Assembly (NCBI GenBank): GCA_030705665.1
Contig: JAUZQA010000314.1
Span: forward strand, 1-5,251
Reading direction: 5' to 3'
DNA: 5,251 nucleotides
Source: Bacillota bacterium
GTDB lineage: Bacteria; Bacillota; Bacilli; Bacillales_B; DSM-18226
The translations under genes were made by a program, and so were the position numbers. Below are positions 5,103 through 5,251 of the stretch, in pieces (position 1 is the stretch's first letter; every line of letters starts with the position of its first letter). The notes under the pieces are model-generated. The model worked only from the letters and a program-made list of their open reading frames with translations. It was not told the DNA's origin and did no database searches.

Positions 5103-5251
5103 TTGAAAGGATTACAAACGAAACAAACTATTGACCAATTAGCTATTAATACTATTAGAACATTATCCATTGACGCAATTGAAAATGCAAACTCTGGTCA
5201 TCCAGGAATTGCAATGGGGTCTGCTCCAATGGCTTATACGTTGTGGGCAAA
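5103..5251 (+). CDS. tkt: Transketolase, N-terminal fragment (runs off window)
   Basis: Transketolase is a thiamine-diphosphate enzyme that moves two-carbon units between sugar phosphates in the pentose phosphate pathway. The visible 49 codons contain [19 protein letters not shown] (11-29) followed by [19 protein letters not shown] (30-48), which is the conserved N terminus of the family, with His33 of SGHPG in the active-site/cofactor region. The start is TTG 5103, 8 nt after GGAGG (5090-5094); no ATG lies nearby in frame before the conserved block. The gene continues past the right edge, so I cannot tell whether it is a full-length (about 660 aa) enzyme or an N-terminal half of a split one. 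Its place after the epimerase suggests an operon-specific copy that feeds fructose 6-phosphate into pentose phosphates. Confidence 0.92.
   Translation, partial: MKGLQTKQTIDQLAINTIRTLSIDAIENANSGHPGIAMGSAPMAYTLWA

Noticed and set aside
1..5251. CRISPR array, tRNA or rRNA gene, insertion sequence, attachment site
   Set aside because: No spaced repeat array, cloverleaf, transposase or terminal inverted repeats were seen; only the local hairpins and the 21-bp duplication are repetitive.

Overview
The window comes from a low-GC Gram-positive bacterium, most likely a member of the Lactobacillales close to Enterococcus. The evidence is AT-rich coding sequence, strong AGGAGG-type ribosome binding sites before most genes, PRD-type PTS regulation, cre-like sites, and a GTGGGACAAAA-type hairpin of a kind I associate with this group. 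The assignment to genus is inference.

Layout, all on the + strand: the 3' tail of an unidentified gene (to 94); a 220-bp intergenic region (95-314) with two overlapping, mutually exclusive hairpins and a 12-bp palindrome; a PRD-containing transcriptional regulator (315-1805); a small EIIA-like protein overlapping its end (1795-2244); then PTS EIIB (2244-2561), EIIA (2590-3063) and EIIC (3092-4183) of the fructose family. A 137-bp gap follows, holding a candidate promoter, a cre-like site and an attenuator-like hairpin. Then come a D-allulose-6-phosphate 3-epimerase (4321-5025), a terminator-like hairpin, and the first 49 codons of a transketolase that starts with TTG at 5103 and runs off the window.

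Together this looks like a self-regulated sugar-uptake and catabolism operon. The EIIA/EIIB/EIIC complex would import and phosphorylate a hexose. The epimerase would convert allulose 6-phosphate to fructose 6-phosphate, and transketolase would join this to the pentose phosphate pool. The substrate is not proven; D-allulose, or D-allose if an isomerase lies outside the window, is the best guess. From memory, streptococcal genomic islands carry a similar locus called fru2, but I cannot verify how close it is.

The most unusual points are: the regulator appears split, with its usual C-terminal EIIA domain encoded as a separate overlapping gene; a perfect 21-bp tandem duplication doubles the start codon of the transport EIIA gene; and the leader has competing hairpins. 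The enzymes and transporters themselves belong to known families. I see no wholly new system.
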